This document shows positions 45,001 to 53,942 of a stretch of 64,000 nucleotides of DNA, piece after piece. Position 1 is the first letter of the stretch, and every line of letters begins with the position of its first letter. The notes beneath the pieces are model-generated. The model saw nothing but the letters and a program-made list of their open reading frames with translations, did no database searches and was not told where the DNA came from. The stretch is from Notospermus geniculatus (lineage: Eukaryota > Nemertea > Pilidiophora > Heteronemertea > Lineidae): the NCBI GenBank assembly GCA_002633025.1, contig NMRB01000966.1:181951-245950 (forward strand). Direction: 5' to 3'. The position numbers and the translations under genes were made by a program.

Positions 45001-48000
45001 TTTTAGGCCATTCGCGAACATTTAGGACGCAAAAATATTTCGCTTTATGGTAAATCCAAACTGCATCATTCAAGATAGCAAAGCGGTATCAACATTTCCC
45101 TTCCAGGGTTGGACCTACATGTACCTTTACTTTTTTTAGCCAAAGTAAAGAAAGTCCCTATTGAATACACTATTTATATTGAACAATAGGGATTTTCTTT
45201 ACTCTGGCTAAAAAGCCAGGGGCATTGTGCTCACCTCTGTGATAAGTCTCCGTGGTTAAGTGTGAAACTGCGACTGTTATGGTGAATGTTGAAAGATCAG
45301 TACATATAAGATAAAGCTGAACACACCAAGAAGTATTTTTATGATCTGATCAGTATTATCAGTCAATGACATAAACTCAGGTGATGGCACCCAGAAGGAG
45401 TACAATTTCTGAGCACAATGAATACAAGTGGTATTTGTGAACAAACTGCTTTCCTCTCTAGGTCACAGATGTCAAAAATTTATTTTTCAAGATGGCCACC
45501 TGGTGGCCACACGTGACGTTCGTTGGGACTGAAATTTTAGCAGGAATGTACAGGATACTTGCATAGATATTTAGACAACATTGAAACATCGTAACATTGA
45601 CTACCGGTGAGACATGGCCAAAGTCAGTTTTTCAAGATGGCCGCCTGGCAGCCATGTTGAAGTCCAATCGAACCAAAATTTGGCATATAAGTAGACAGTA
45701 CCAAGACACATTTATGTGATGTAGTCTCATCAGAGGAACCCACCATAAAAGTTTCGTGGTTCTAGCTGACAGCTTTCAGGAGATACGGCCAAAAGGTTTT
45801 CACAAAGCGCCCCCCTACAGGCCAAAGTGTACAAGCAGCAGCGCTAAGTTTCGGTCCAGAGATAGTTTTTACCATAGGGTACCTGTACACCAAATTTCAN
45901 AGTTCAAAAATTGGAAACGTTTCCGACTTTGGCAACGTTTCTTTTTTTGGAAGCGATTTTCGATTCCAATATCGGGAACGTTTCTGAATTTGGAAGCCCA
46001 GATATTATGGCACAATCAAGCCTTTTGATGATGATAATTGATGATTATCGATGATTGCAGCCAACTTACGCCAGCAATTCAGATTTTACGCCGTGAAATA
46101 CAAGGTCACAGGTGCTGCCATCTGTTAATGGAAAAAAACACTTCCCGATTTTTGTTACTCATATCCCGATTAGGCCTAACATGCAAATAGGCCTACACCG
46201 ATTCCGATATCGGAATCGAAAACCGCTTCCGAAAAAAGAAACGTTGCCAATATTGGAATCGCTGGGCTTCCAAAATCAGAAACGTTTCCAAATTCGGAAC
46301 TTTCCCGAACTGATGTATAAGATAAAGCTGAACACACCAAGAAGTATTTTTATGATCTGATCAGTATTATCAGTCAATGACATAAACTCAGGTGATGGCA
46401 CCCAGAAGGAGTACAATTTCTGAGCACAATGAATACAAGTGGTATTTGTGAACAAACTGCTTTCCTGTCTAGGTCACAGATGTCAAAAATTTATTTTTCA
46501 AGATGGCCACCTGGTGGCCACACGTGACGTTCGTTGGGACTGAAATTTTAGCAGGAATGTACAGGATACTTGCATAGATATTTAGACAGCATTGAAACAT
46601 CGTAACATTGACTACCGGTGAGACATGGCCAAAGTCAGTTTTTCAAGATGGCCGCCTGGCAGCCATGTTGAAGTCCAATCGAACCGAAATTTGGCATATA
46701 AGTAGACAGTACCAAGACACATTTATGTGATGTAGTCTCATCAGAGGAACCCACCATAAAAGTTTCGTGGTTCTAGCTGACAGCTTTCAGGAGATACGGC
46801 CAAAAGGTTTTCACAAAGCGCCCCCCTACAGGCCAAAGTGTACAAGCAGCAGCGCTAAGTTTCGGTCCAGAGATAGTTTTTACCATAGGGTACCTGTACA
46901 CCAAATTTCAGGTTTGTAACCCAAGCGGCAACGTGCCACCCATGTTAACGACGACGGACGACGACGACGGACGACACACCATGGGAGAAGCTCACCTCAC
47001 AGAGCAGAGGTGAGCTAAAAAGTATTGGTAGGTCCAACCCTGCCTTCCTTGATTTCTGTGGCAACTCAACCCAAACCTGAGGTTTCCTCTTCCTCCGTTG
47101 TTGGTATTGGAAGATCAGGAGGCACTGGCGGTGGAAGGTGGGACATGGGAGCCGAGGAATAATGGGTATTTGATCGGTGATCACGGTCACTATGGTTACG
47201 ACGACCGCCACGCTCGTGGCGTCTGTTCCTCTGGTGATGAGGACGCTGATCATCTTCCTCTGTTATCTCTGGTTGTGGTTGTGGTGTCTGACTATCCCAG
47301 TAGTTATTGTATTCCTGTAATAAGAAGGTCAGAGGTAATGCTGGAGAAAGTGATTAGGTGCAGGATTCAGGAGTTTTTAGCCTACACAGGAACCAGTTCA
47401 GAACATTTCGTTTCTAAATAAACAGCAGCCAGAAGAAGACATTAGAATCTGGACACAGCCAGAAGAAGACATTAGAATCTGGACACAGCCTGAAGTTCAA
47501 TGGGTGAGATGGGCAATGGGGACCCAGAGGAACTACAGTAACGTCATGACTTGGAACTGCGACCAGTGCAACCAAAGTTTCTTTTTCCTGACGTCATTTC
47601 CATTTATTTCTGACGTGAAGACAACCCTTTTGTTTCGGTCGCCTGGCATTAAAATTTACATCATCTTGTAGCAGATGAAAAGATGAAGTATAGGATAGCG
47701 ATAATGGCAACGTCTTTATCTCATTATTCCTGTAGAAACACATACAGCTCATTTTTTTCATGACGCAACGTCAACACTTAAAACGACGTCAATGACGTCG
47801 CTTCAGTCGCAGCGCCGACCTGTCGGGATAAACGGCACGCCAGTTCCTCATTGGCGAGAGCTCAGCCATGTTGTTCAGTATCAAGCATGTAACTGGTAAG
47901 AACAAAGCATTGTAGACCATTACCTGCTGATTAAAAGATTCAGATCCCTGACCGTATTCAAACACCTGAGGTTCTTGATGTTCCTGGGGCTGTGGAGGCT

Positions 48001-50572
48001 GGAAGCCGCTGGTCGACCCACCATGGCCATAATCAAATGTTTGCACTTCTGTTGTCTGAAGAGAGAAGTTCGGTATTTTTATTGAGGAATCTGAATGGGC
48101 TGGAAATGCAACAACTGCCAGTCAGGCGGCCTACACTTCATTCAACATCCGATTGGCGTGAGGTTTTCGGCCGATATCTCCGCAACGCCTGGATCAAATT
48201 TGACAAAACATACGTAAATTGACTTGTCTTTCTTGTCGGTATCTTTCTGCTATCTTCATTTTTTATGTAAGGTCGACATAATGGATCCCTTTCTCAAAAT
48301 CCATTTCATTTGATTTCACCACGACGTTCAGTGCAGTTTACACATGCGCGATGCATTGCGTCATTTCAAAATGGCCGCCATTTAGGCCGTAAAGACGAAC
48401 AGCGATTGTTGAAACAACTTTTTTATGTCACGTTTTTAGGGAAAATGACAGCGATGATGCATGTAGCGGCCAAAAAGACAAATTGATTGATGTATAGTGT
48501 GGCAAATCTGACCCAGCCGTTGTGGAGATATCGGCCATAAACCTTGCGCCAATCGGATGTGGAATGAACAGTAGTAGTACAAGTCTACAGTATGGACAAC
48601 TTTGTACCTTGGGCTCCAGGTCCATCGGCATGGGAGTATTTTGCTGACCGTGTGACCAGCCTCCCTGCTCAGGCTGGAATCCAGGCCAGCCCCAACTGGG
48701 ACTTGGTCCCCACTGGCCATGCTGGTGTGGTGGTCCAGCCATCACATGATCATTACCACGGCTGCGTGGTGGATTGTGATTGTCTGAAATGAGACGATAC
48801 AAGGCAATGTCATGGGACAGATGATTCAAAATGAAAATGTTTGTTAACCTGGCCAACAAAAGATTAAAAGATGACTTCATCTCCATCTTGGATTGACATC
48901 AGTTCTAAGAGATGGGTTTTAGTGACTTGATATCAGCTTCTCTGTAGTTCAGAGATCAGATGAGACTTAGTTTAGATCAAAACCGCAGAAGTTGGCCAAA
49001 GGCCTAGGGGGAGCGCGAGGGGGTGTCTCGTGAGAAAATTTTTAGAATTTGGCATGTTTGGAACGACAACGTAGGCGCGATTTCGCGGCATTTCAGCCGA
49101 ATAATCCTAGGCTATGATGTCGCTCAATTCATGAACCAGACCAGAGAACCAAAAGGAGATTCGGAACTCGGGCCGTAATGAGAATCTGGTTCTTTGTTTC
49201 AGCATCTTTACGGATTGGTGGATGCTAGTAACGACTGACGATAGACTGGTACCACGATCCTCCACTGGATGGATATCCATCTAGCAGAGGATCGTGGTAG
49301 CAATCTAGACTGATGACTGAGAGCGAGGTTCAGATGGATAGTCAGAACTGATTCATCGTCGGGCATGCATCTGGCTTTGTCAAGCCAGGTGCTCCGCTGG
49401 GCATCAAGTCGCACCCCCCCCTCAATTTTTATTACAGATTTGCATGAATCTCAAGACCCAATATTTCGCCTCTCAACTGTGGAAATCCACATTTCTGCAG
49501 AAAAGTATCATCTTTGGTAGTTCTGAGAGAGGGTGCAGTGTCTGTCACACTCCAGACTTTACCTGGTGGCAGAGGGATGTGCATAGGCATAGGAGGTGGC
49601 GGTGGTGGAGCAGCGGGTTCACGTATCATAGGAGCCATCACATCCCCACTTCCATGTTCGTTTGCTTCTTTTTGAGCAATCCATTGTTTGGCCAGAGCAG
49701 CCCAGTCAACTGGAATAGAAACAATTCAGGATATTAAAGAGAGATGAGTCCAGGTGGTCCTGTCTTTATAACAGATGGAATTCTTTTCTTTGATCTTGCT
49801 GTTGAGGAGATTCAGTGCACCCTCGCTCTTACGAACCTCGATTTTAGTAAAATCGGGTTCCAGGACTTTTCAAGGAATTCCAGGGCCAAATATCCTAAAA
49901 TTCCAGGACTATTTGCCAATATTCAAGTTCTTACCAGGCTCAATCATGACATTTGCCTATGTAATATCATGACATTACTAAACCCAGGCAATTCAAAAAG
50001 CAAGCAGGGTTTTCTCTCTGCCAATATATTATTGAAGGGCCAGAATAGCTAAGGGTTGATAACTCGACGAGTTCGAGCACGGATAAAAAGAAAATTGGGG
50101 GGGGCCTCCCCCCAGAAAATTTTGGATTCTAGACCCCGATGGAAGGCTACATGGGCAAAATTCAAGGACTTTTCCAGGACTTCTGGGGTAAATTGTGATT
50201 TTTCAAGGTTTTCCAGACCTGGAAAGGGGAGACCTCAAAATTCCAGGTTTTCAAGGATTTCAAGGTAGAGTACGAACCCTTTTACGCACTCCCGGATATT
50301 ACGAACCCAACGTCTGGCTCCCAGAATGTCATGACATGTAAACCCTCGCTATTACGAACTCCACGTTAGTACGAACTTAACCCTTGCACTCCGAAGGGTT
50401 CGTAATAGCGAGGGGGGGTACTCGACTGTTTTTTGCTGGATCAAATCACATTCACGCCCAAAAATTACCCTGTTCATGTGGCATGCTGGTGTAGCTTGAC
50501 TGCTGTATCGGCCAGCTCGGCATCTGTCCATGTGACCACATATTTGCTCTTGTTAAAGCCAGATCAACTGTC
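32135..50572 (-). CDS. PNISR: PNISR-like SR-related protein (PNN-interacting serine/arginine-rich)
   Basis: Eleven coding exons on the minus strand join in phase to 813 codons when one exon 7/8 pair is used; vertebrate PNISR is about 805 residues. Landmarks in order: MWSHGQMPSWP start; VDWAALAKQWIAQKEA (residues ~25-40), the PNISR N-terminal signature; Pro/Gly/Gln-rich segments; DAAKRRALPLWIREGLEKME (~256); a Lys/Glu coiled-coil; TEEERQHR and WLTEILMEVTDQEIEGVA (~375-390); AKQLAKSSALASIGSL (~404); an acidic then Arg/Glu-rich helical stretch; and a 320-residue RS/RD/Ser-Asp-rich tail. The family localises to nuclear speckles with pinin and splicing factors. The gene model is strong; the duplicated exons 7/8 are treated separately. 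Confidence 0.93.
34101..34635. mobile_element. TA-flanked MITE with CCGTATTTTTCGGACTATAAGG end, PNISR intron 10
   Basis: The left end CCGTATTTTTCGGACTATAAGGC is intact. The right end (GCGCCCTATAGTCGG) is a shortened mirror. TA on both sides and repeated GTGCGCCTTATAG words are seen. It ends 38 nt from exon 10. Confidence 0.7.
34674..34895 (-). CDS. PNISR: PNISR exon 10
   Basis: GLQYDSDSEASEKEDSSSSSD then an Arg/Glu-rich helix (TIREKKAAFLLRVKEEEE...). Acceptor TCAACAG, donor AGGG|GTAAGA. A TA-flanked MITE (34101-34635) lies just beyond the donor. Confidence 0.9.
35529..35955. mobile_element. TTCATTCCACATCCGATTGG MITE family, copy 2 (PNISR intron 9)
   Basis: Inverted ends as in the copy at 30478, and the same ATGACGCAATGCATCGCGCA interior (reversed). 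It sits immediately beside exon 9. Confidence 0.8.
35993..36040 (-). CDS. PNISR: PNISR exon 9 (48-nt microexon-like)
   Basis: Codes for AKQLAKSSALASIGSL, near-identical to the known PNISR block. Donor TTGG|GTAAGT. A TTCATTCCAC MITE copy lies only 37 nt beyond the donor. Confidence 0.92.
36294..36758. mobile_element. Harbinger-like MITE, TAA TSD, present only in copy A
   Basis: Ends CGCCAGACTTTTTTTATAC and GTATAAAAAAAGTCTGGCC, flanked by TAA at 36291-36293 and 36759-36761. Copy B reads CTATAAAGATAAGTGG at the same point, the empty site. Confidence 0.8.
36838..36950. repeat. GACCCC-hairpin repeat family, copy 3
   Basis: CCTGAGGCAGACCCCGATTGGGGTCGAAAATTTGCG followed by TGTGTGTCGTTTTTGTGCTG. 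Not palindromic here. Absent at the corresponding place in copy B. Confidence 0.65.
37779..37890 (-). CDS. PNISR: PNISR exon 8, copy A
   Basis: ILKVKQWLTEILMEVTDQEIEGVAQEMFHREKNKARK plus G. This is the conserved TEILxxVTDxEI helix of the family. The donor AAAAG|GTATAC joins in phase with exon 9. Confidence 0.9.
37964..38405 (-). mobile_element. tRNA-derived SINE, present only in copy A, with a nested palindrome
   Basis: On the minus strand it starts GAGCCGCTGTGGTGTAGTGGC, with an A-box-like TGGTGTAGTGG. It ends with AAGTGCCTTGACACTTAAATG...ACTATAAG and a (TTATTG/TTATTA) tail, typical of SINEs. A palindromic element (38157-38377, GCCTGCCGCACACGGGAGCTA ends) has inserted behind the A box; the single n at 38130 lies inside. 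Copy B lacks the whole block. Confidence 0.65.
38618..38761 (-). CDS. PNISR: PNISR exon 7, copy A
   Basis: Same 48 residues as copy B, with acceptor ATCCTCAG and donor CTG|GTATGT. It lies nearer to exon 9. Splicing exon 8B (ends phase 1) to this exon (starts phase 0) would shift the frame, so only one pair can be used. Confidence 0.88.
39063..39805 (+). mobile_element. Copy of the CCCGCTTGGC-ended element, truncated at an n
   Basis: It starts AGTGCCAAAGGCACTGTGCCCGCTTGGC like 4290, with GGCCCCCTAGTGGCAAA phrases repeated inside, and a ~240-nt tandem duplication (39350-39570 against 39650-39805). It stops at n 39806. Confidence 0.65.
40068..40603. mobile_element. Harbinger-like MITE, TAA TSD, only in copy B
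   Basis: Ends GGTCTTTTTTTTTATTACTTGG and CCAAGTAATAAAAAAAAGGCC; TAA flanks at 40065-40067 and 40604-40606. Confidence 0.75.
40610..40968. mobile_element. CAGTAAAGCCTCGCTTATGTCG MITE, only in copy B
   Basis: Right end GGCAACATAAGCGAGGCTTAACAG mirrors the left end; TA precedes the left end. Interior repeats AACTAGTTGGCAACTA. Confidence 0.7.
41789..41900 (-). CDS. PNISR: PNISR exon 8, copy B
   Basis: 37 codons plus G: ILKVKQWLTEILMEVTDQEI... It differs from copy A by two residues (Gln to His, His to Tyr) near EGVAHEMFYR. Confidence 0.88.
42330..42602. mobile_element. hAT-like MITE, 5-bp TSD, only in copy B
   Basis: Ends CAGGCGTGGATCCAGG and CTGGATCCGCACCTG. The flanks are CAACT and CAATT; copy A reads GGCAACTCGTGCGAG unbroken at 38535, the empty site. 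Confidence 0.8.
42677..42820 (-). CDS. PNISR: PNISR exon 7, copy B
   Basis: 48 codons in phase 0 (DSDDESEEKDPKPAGDSDEA...EEEEEPVLTEEERQHRL) between CCTCAG and GTAAGT. It differs from copy A (38618-38761) only by synonymous changes, plus the donor (GTAAGT against GTATGT). Confidence 0.88.
42960..43883. mobile_element. hAT-like element with 5-bp TSD (CCCAA), PNISR intron 6
   Basis: Ends CAGGGCTCGAAAATAAGG and CTATTTTCGAGCCCTG; CCCAA at 42955-42959 and 43884-43888. It shares termini with 22563-23242 but has a different interior and no convincing ORF. Confidence 0.75.
44345..44532 (-). CDS. PNISR: PNISR exon 6, conserved WIREGLEKME core and coiled coil
   Basis: The acceptor is TTTTACTAG. It codes for DAAKRRALPLWIREGLEKME, the best-conserved motif of the family, then a Lys/Glu helix and VVKSKF, ending in phase 0 at GTAAGT. 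Confidence 0.94.
44830..44903. repeat. Palindrome, ~33-nt arms
   Basis: GATCGGCATCACACTTCTCATGAAGCAGGAAGCTGTAT mirrored by ATACAGCTTCCTGCTTCCTGAGAAGTGTGGTGCTGATC. Confidence 0.75.
45127..45215. repeat. Palindrome, ~33-nt arms
   Basis: CTTTTTTTAGCCAAAGTAAAGAAAGTCCCTATTG mirrored by CAATAGGGATTTTCTTTACTCTGGCTAAAAAG. Confidence 0.75.
45212..47022 (-). mobile_element. GCTCACCTCTGTGA-ended element with an internal duplicated join
   Basis: The right end (46915-47022) is the reverse of the repeat end at 14330, with a CGA microsatellite; the left end GGCATTGTGCTCACCTCTGTGAT matches 15172-15205 reversed. Inside, 45307-45899 and 46317-46909 are almost identical and an n sits at 45900, consistent with one element carried on two allelic contigs. 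Confidence 0.65.
45901..46312. repeat. Inverted-repeat element with AAATTGGAAACGTTTC words
   Basis: AAAATTGGAAACGTTTCCGAC...TTGGAAGCG on the left is mirrored by CGCTTCCGAAAAAAGAAACG...TCGGAACTTTCCCGAACTGA on the right. A truncated copy lies at 38833-39030. Confidence 0.65.
47077..47314 (-). CDS. PNISR: PNISR exon 5
   Basis: EYNNYWDSQTPQPQPE, then a His/Arg-rich block (RRHERGGRRNHSDRDHR), then PPPVPPDLPIPTTEEEE. The donor TCAG|GTTTGG leaves one G, which makes GAT with exon 6. Confidence 0.88.
47423..47487 (+). repeat. Two-copy tandem duplication, 32-nt unit
   Basis: ACAGCCAGAAGAAGACATTAGAATCTGG occurs twice in direct succession in PNISR intron 4. Confidence 0.85.
47575..47830 (+). repeat. 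Dispersed repeat with TGACGTCA words (copy 2)
   Basis: Same family and orientation as 3230-3565; see the blocks listed there. It lies in PNISR intron 4 next to exon 4. Confidence 0.6.
47924..48055 (-). CDS. PNISR: PNISR exon 4
   Basis: 44 codons in phase 0 (TTEVQTFDYGHGG...ESFNQQ) between CTCTTCAG and CAG|GTAATG. Gln/Pro/Gly-rich. Confidence 0.88.
48127..48567. mobile_element. TTCATTCCACATCCGATTGG MITE family, copy 3 (PNISR intron 3)
   Basis: Ends TTCATTCAACATCCGATTGG and CCAATCGGATGTGGAATGAA; interior as in the other two copies. It lies about 40 nt from the donor of exon 3. Confidence 0.8.
48608..48783 (-). CDS. PNISR: PNISR exon 3
   Basis: Trp/Gly/Gln/Pro-rich: HQHGQWGPSPSWGWPGF...TPMPMDLEPK, matching the low-complexity N-terminal half of PNISR. 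Ends in phase 0 at AAG|GTACAA. Confidence 0.9.
49563..49709 (-). CDS. PNISR: PNISR exon 2
   Basis: Codes for DWAALAKQWIAQKEANEHG, then a proline run (APPPPPPMPMHIPLPP). The first codon is split G|TT (Val). The donor is CCACCAG|GTAAAG. Confidence 0.92.
49813..50428. mobile_element. CAGTGCACCCTCGCTCTTACGAAC element with an inserted TTCCAGGACTTTTCAAGG block
   Basis: Ends mirror (CGAGGGGGGGTACTCGACTG) and resemble 19991-20372. The block about 49858-50270 starts TTCCAGGACTTTTCAAGG and ends AGGTTTTCAAGGATTTCAAGG, so it is probably a second, nested element. Confidence 0.55.
50469..50572 (-). CDS. PNISR: PNISR exon with start codon
   Basis: The acceptor CTGTTTTTCAG precedes 50572, so a non-coding 5' exon exists upstream. 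ATG is at 50541-50539 and coding is 24 codons plus G before GTAATT. A GTAAGA donor-like site after CCATAGTCAG near 52870 is one candidate for the end of the 5'UTR exon. Confidence 0.88.
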
Positions 50573-53219
50573 CTGAAAAACAGATGTATGCAAGAAGGTC
50601 ATGGATCGAAGGGCTAAAGTTTAGAATTCCCGATCGGAAGTGACGTTACTCCATAGCACACAATGGAAATCCTATTATACATGCGGCTTATTCCATCAAT
50701 CGACGACCTTTTTTTGGGCACCGATTGGGGATTCTAAACTCGTTCCGGATCGAAGACTACACGAGTTGATAGGCCGACCTGGTCACGACTGTTACGCGTA
50801 ATGCATTTCACTGCAATGGTTTAACTGGGTCGATTTGACACGCCATCTTACGGTGTTCCCAACGGCGCAACGTCATTTGCCAGTTCACCACGATCACGCA
50901 TCTGTTCACGTGAACAGCCGGTGGAAGCAGCCAGCTGACCAATCATCGGGCTCCGATACTTGCTGACCCGGGAACATTGATTCCGAATTTATTTGCGCAC
51001 ATTCTGAACCAATCAGAGCTTGAGATGATTCATTATGAATATGATCAGATCTAGCGGGTTAGACTCAGCATTTTTCGTGAACGGCGGCGGTTTTAACGCC
51101 GATGGGCCTGAAAGTGAGGGTGTTATTTTCCCGCCAAAAATACTGCGCCGTGGCGACCAACGTGACCAAAACACTCAGTTTTATCCATAGCATGCGAGTT
51201 TGATCAACAAAATCGAGTGTAAGTATGTAGAGCAAAGCAAATAATCGATCACCGTTACACATATACTTTGAAAAAACGTCGATAAGACATCGAAATCTTT
51301 GTTCCAGAGTCCCAAATTGCACTGTTTGCATAAATTAGCACAATCCAAGATGGCGGCACATGAAATGTGGAACGGCTCGAACGGCCAGATCGATGATTCA
51401 ATTGTGTCTAACTCACCTTGTATGTTGCCGTGGACGATGATAATGATTAAAATGTTGTGTGAAATCATATAAATGATACCAGAATGTATGTGTGAGTGCG
51501 TCTTACATCTAATATTGGCCAGTTTTGTGCCCGGGTCCGACTTCAAAAAATGCGATCTGTGTTTTCTCACAGCTGCGACGCCGTGACCTACATCCGCGCA
51601 GATATGCAGATGAGTTAGATTGATACATTTTGATACATTCGTAAGAATGCGTGGATTAGTGCTTCAGCTAGAGCAAAATGGAATGGCGCTCCCCCATGCC
51701 CCTTTTTCCAAGCGCCATTTGCCCTTTTCAAGGCCACAATTAGCACCATGCCCCTTTTCAGAAAGTGCCCTGCCTCTCCAGATCAATATTTTTTTTACGC
51801 CATGCCCTAGCCTAGCCCTAGTATGAACTGGCCCTGTCCCATCGAAAACCTGCCATGCCGTACTCGCGTAAATCCATTCTCAACGCAGAACTTTTTCGAA
51901 CAATGACAGAAAGACCCGAAATGCGGAAGACAGTGACAGATAATTATCAAAAAATGACATAAAACAGGCAAAAACGAGTTGGCGAGTGGCAGCGGCTTTT
52001 TCATTCCCGTGGCTTGTTGTGTGGTGGGACTGGCAACAAGTCCTGTGGCCTTTTCACCGACACAACTATGCCTTTCCCTTGCAAATCTAGCACCATGCCC
52101 TTTTTCAGAAGTGGCGAAAAAATACCCTGCCCTTTTGGAATCCTGGCAGAAGCACTAGTGGCCGTAACAGTCGTGTGGTGGAAGGCTATTATTAGGCCTG
52201 CGCCTAGGCCTATATCAAGATTCAAGACTGAGCCGGTAGCGCACTTATTCACACCGTCACGGTACGAATAAGATTTGGTTTGGCGTTATTTGCACTGTGA
52301 CATTAGGCCTACGTTGTTTTATATCTACGACCAAGCTTTTATCGTTGACGTGACGCTGCGCAGCACCACAAAAGTGCTTATTATTCAAAATCAAATTGTT
52401 GATATGGCACTCATCTGGAAGAAGAAGAATAGGCCTAGCCCCGGCCAATTCCAAATTGACCAGAAAGAAAACACAACAAACAGAAGAAGAATTCAGAAGA
52501 AACAAACACAGAATTTTTTTGCTGCTTCCAGTCCTTCGCCTAGGCTAGGCCATGTAGGCCTACCTGCTTGCTTATGCCATTATGTATGCATCAAAACCAA
52601 TGACTGTCCATGTCGAGACCTGATTTACCACCACAGCAGAGGCCTTGGTCTACAGTGTACACAGTATTGTAGGTCCACTACTCTACTGTATATGATGTAC
52701 AGCCGTATGTACAGTGGGCCGGGCGCGTGGAGTGCACGACAGACATGCATGCATGACCGAGTCAAGGCGTCTTTTCATTCACAATTTCTATTCGATAAGG
52801 CGACCAGGGAACAATAGCTTTTTAAAAATCACATGAGTAAATGTACAACAAAGAGTAATGGAGTCTTACCTGACTATGGATTGGAAATGAATGAGTTATT
52901 TCGTGGTTTTTGGCTTCTCACGTCACGCCATCTTCGCATTAGCGCACTGTGTATAGTCTGTGTACATTCATGCACAGTGCACGCCAGTGCCTGCAACATG
53001 GCCGCAGATTTGCAGGTGGTGGAGGTTATGACGTCATCATTGGGCGAGATGAAGTTTTTACTTGTCAACCTTGGGTAACACACTTTACCGAATACCCATG
53101 TTGTTTTCGTCACCCAGCAGTTGGCCGAGAGCAAGTGGAGAATGGACCTATGATATCTTCATTCTGAGATCCATAATCATAATCATAACAGGAAGGGCAC
53201 AACTGGATTTTGACTTTAA

Positions 53220-53482
53220 AGCCCCACAGTATTGAATTTTACGATATTTTCAAAAAGTTAGGAGAGTGCAAATAGAGGTCTCATAGCCTCGTGAAGGTCC
53301 CCAAAATGCTTGCCTGATGCGCACTTCACAGAATCAAGGCCTAGTTTTCAGCACACATTGGAAAAAACTGCAGTGAGAGCTCTAATGTATTCCGACAGAG
53401 CGTAGTACATTTTACACTACGCTGACGTCGTGCGAGAATCGCGGCGATGATTTGCGTTTTTCACATTCAATACAGTGGGGCT
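53220..53482. mobile_element. TTAA-flanked MITE, copy 1 of a tandem pair
   Basis: Ends AGCCCCACAGTATTGAATTT and TTCAATACAGTGGGGCT. TTAA at 53216-53219 and 53483-53486, typical of piggyBac-type insertion. Confidence 0.75.
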
Positions 53483-53486
53483 TTAA

Positions 53487-53759
53487 AGCCCCACAGTATT
53501 GAATTTTACGATATATTTTCAAAATGTTAGGAGAGAGCACAAAGAGGTCTCATAGCCTTGTGAAGGTCCCCAATGCTTGTCTGATACGTACTTCAGAGAA
53601 TCAAGGCCTAGTTTTCAGCACACATTAGAAAAAACGACAGGGAGAGCTCTAATGTATTCAGATGGAGCGCAGTACATTTTACACTACGGCTGACGTCGTC
53701 CACTGACGTCAAGAATCGCGGCGATGATTTGCGTTTTTCAAATTCAATACAGTGGGGCT
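53487..53759. mobile_element. TTAA-flanked MITE, copy 2, sharing the middle TTAA
   Basis: About 90% alike to copy 1, same orientation, same termini. TTAA at 53483-53486 and 53760-53763. Confidence 0.75.
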
Positions 53760-53825
53760 TTAAGTGGTCAGAAATTTTGACTTGGTGGCAGGTAGGCAGT
53801 ATGTGTTACAGTAGTAGACGGTTTA

Positions 53826-53942
53826 TTCCCACTTCGCCCCATCCTATTTCGCCCCCTAACGGTAAATCCATTAAATACTGGTAGCTAACCCTAACCAATA
53901 ACCATTAGGGGCGAATAGGGAAAGGGCGAAATGGGAAGACAC
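53826..53942. repeat. Small inverted-repeat element with TTTCGCCCC words
   Basis: TTCCCACTTCGCCCCATCCTATTTCGCCCC is mirrored by GGGGCGAATAGGGAAAGGGCGAAATGGGAA. Confidence 0.7.

Noticed and set aside
51181-51570. 129-codon minus ORF upstream of PNISR
   Set aside because: No family features and no suitable donor that would join it to the PNISR start exon; probably chance.
53850-53915. Telomere-like CCCTAACC words
   Set aside because: Only one or two imperfect units inside a small inverted-repeat element; not a telomeric array.
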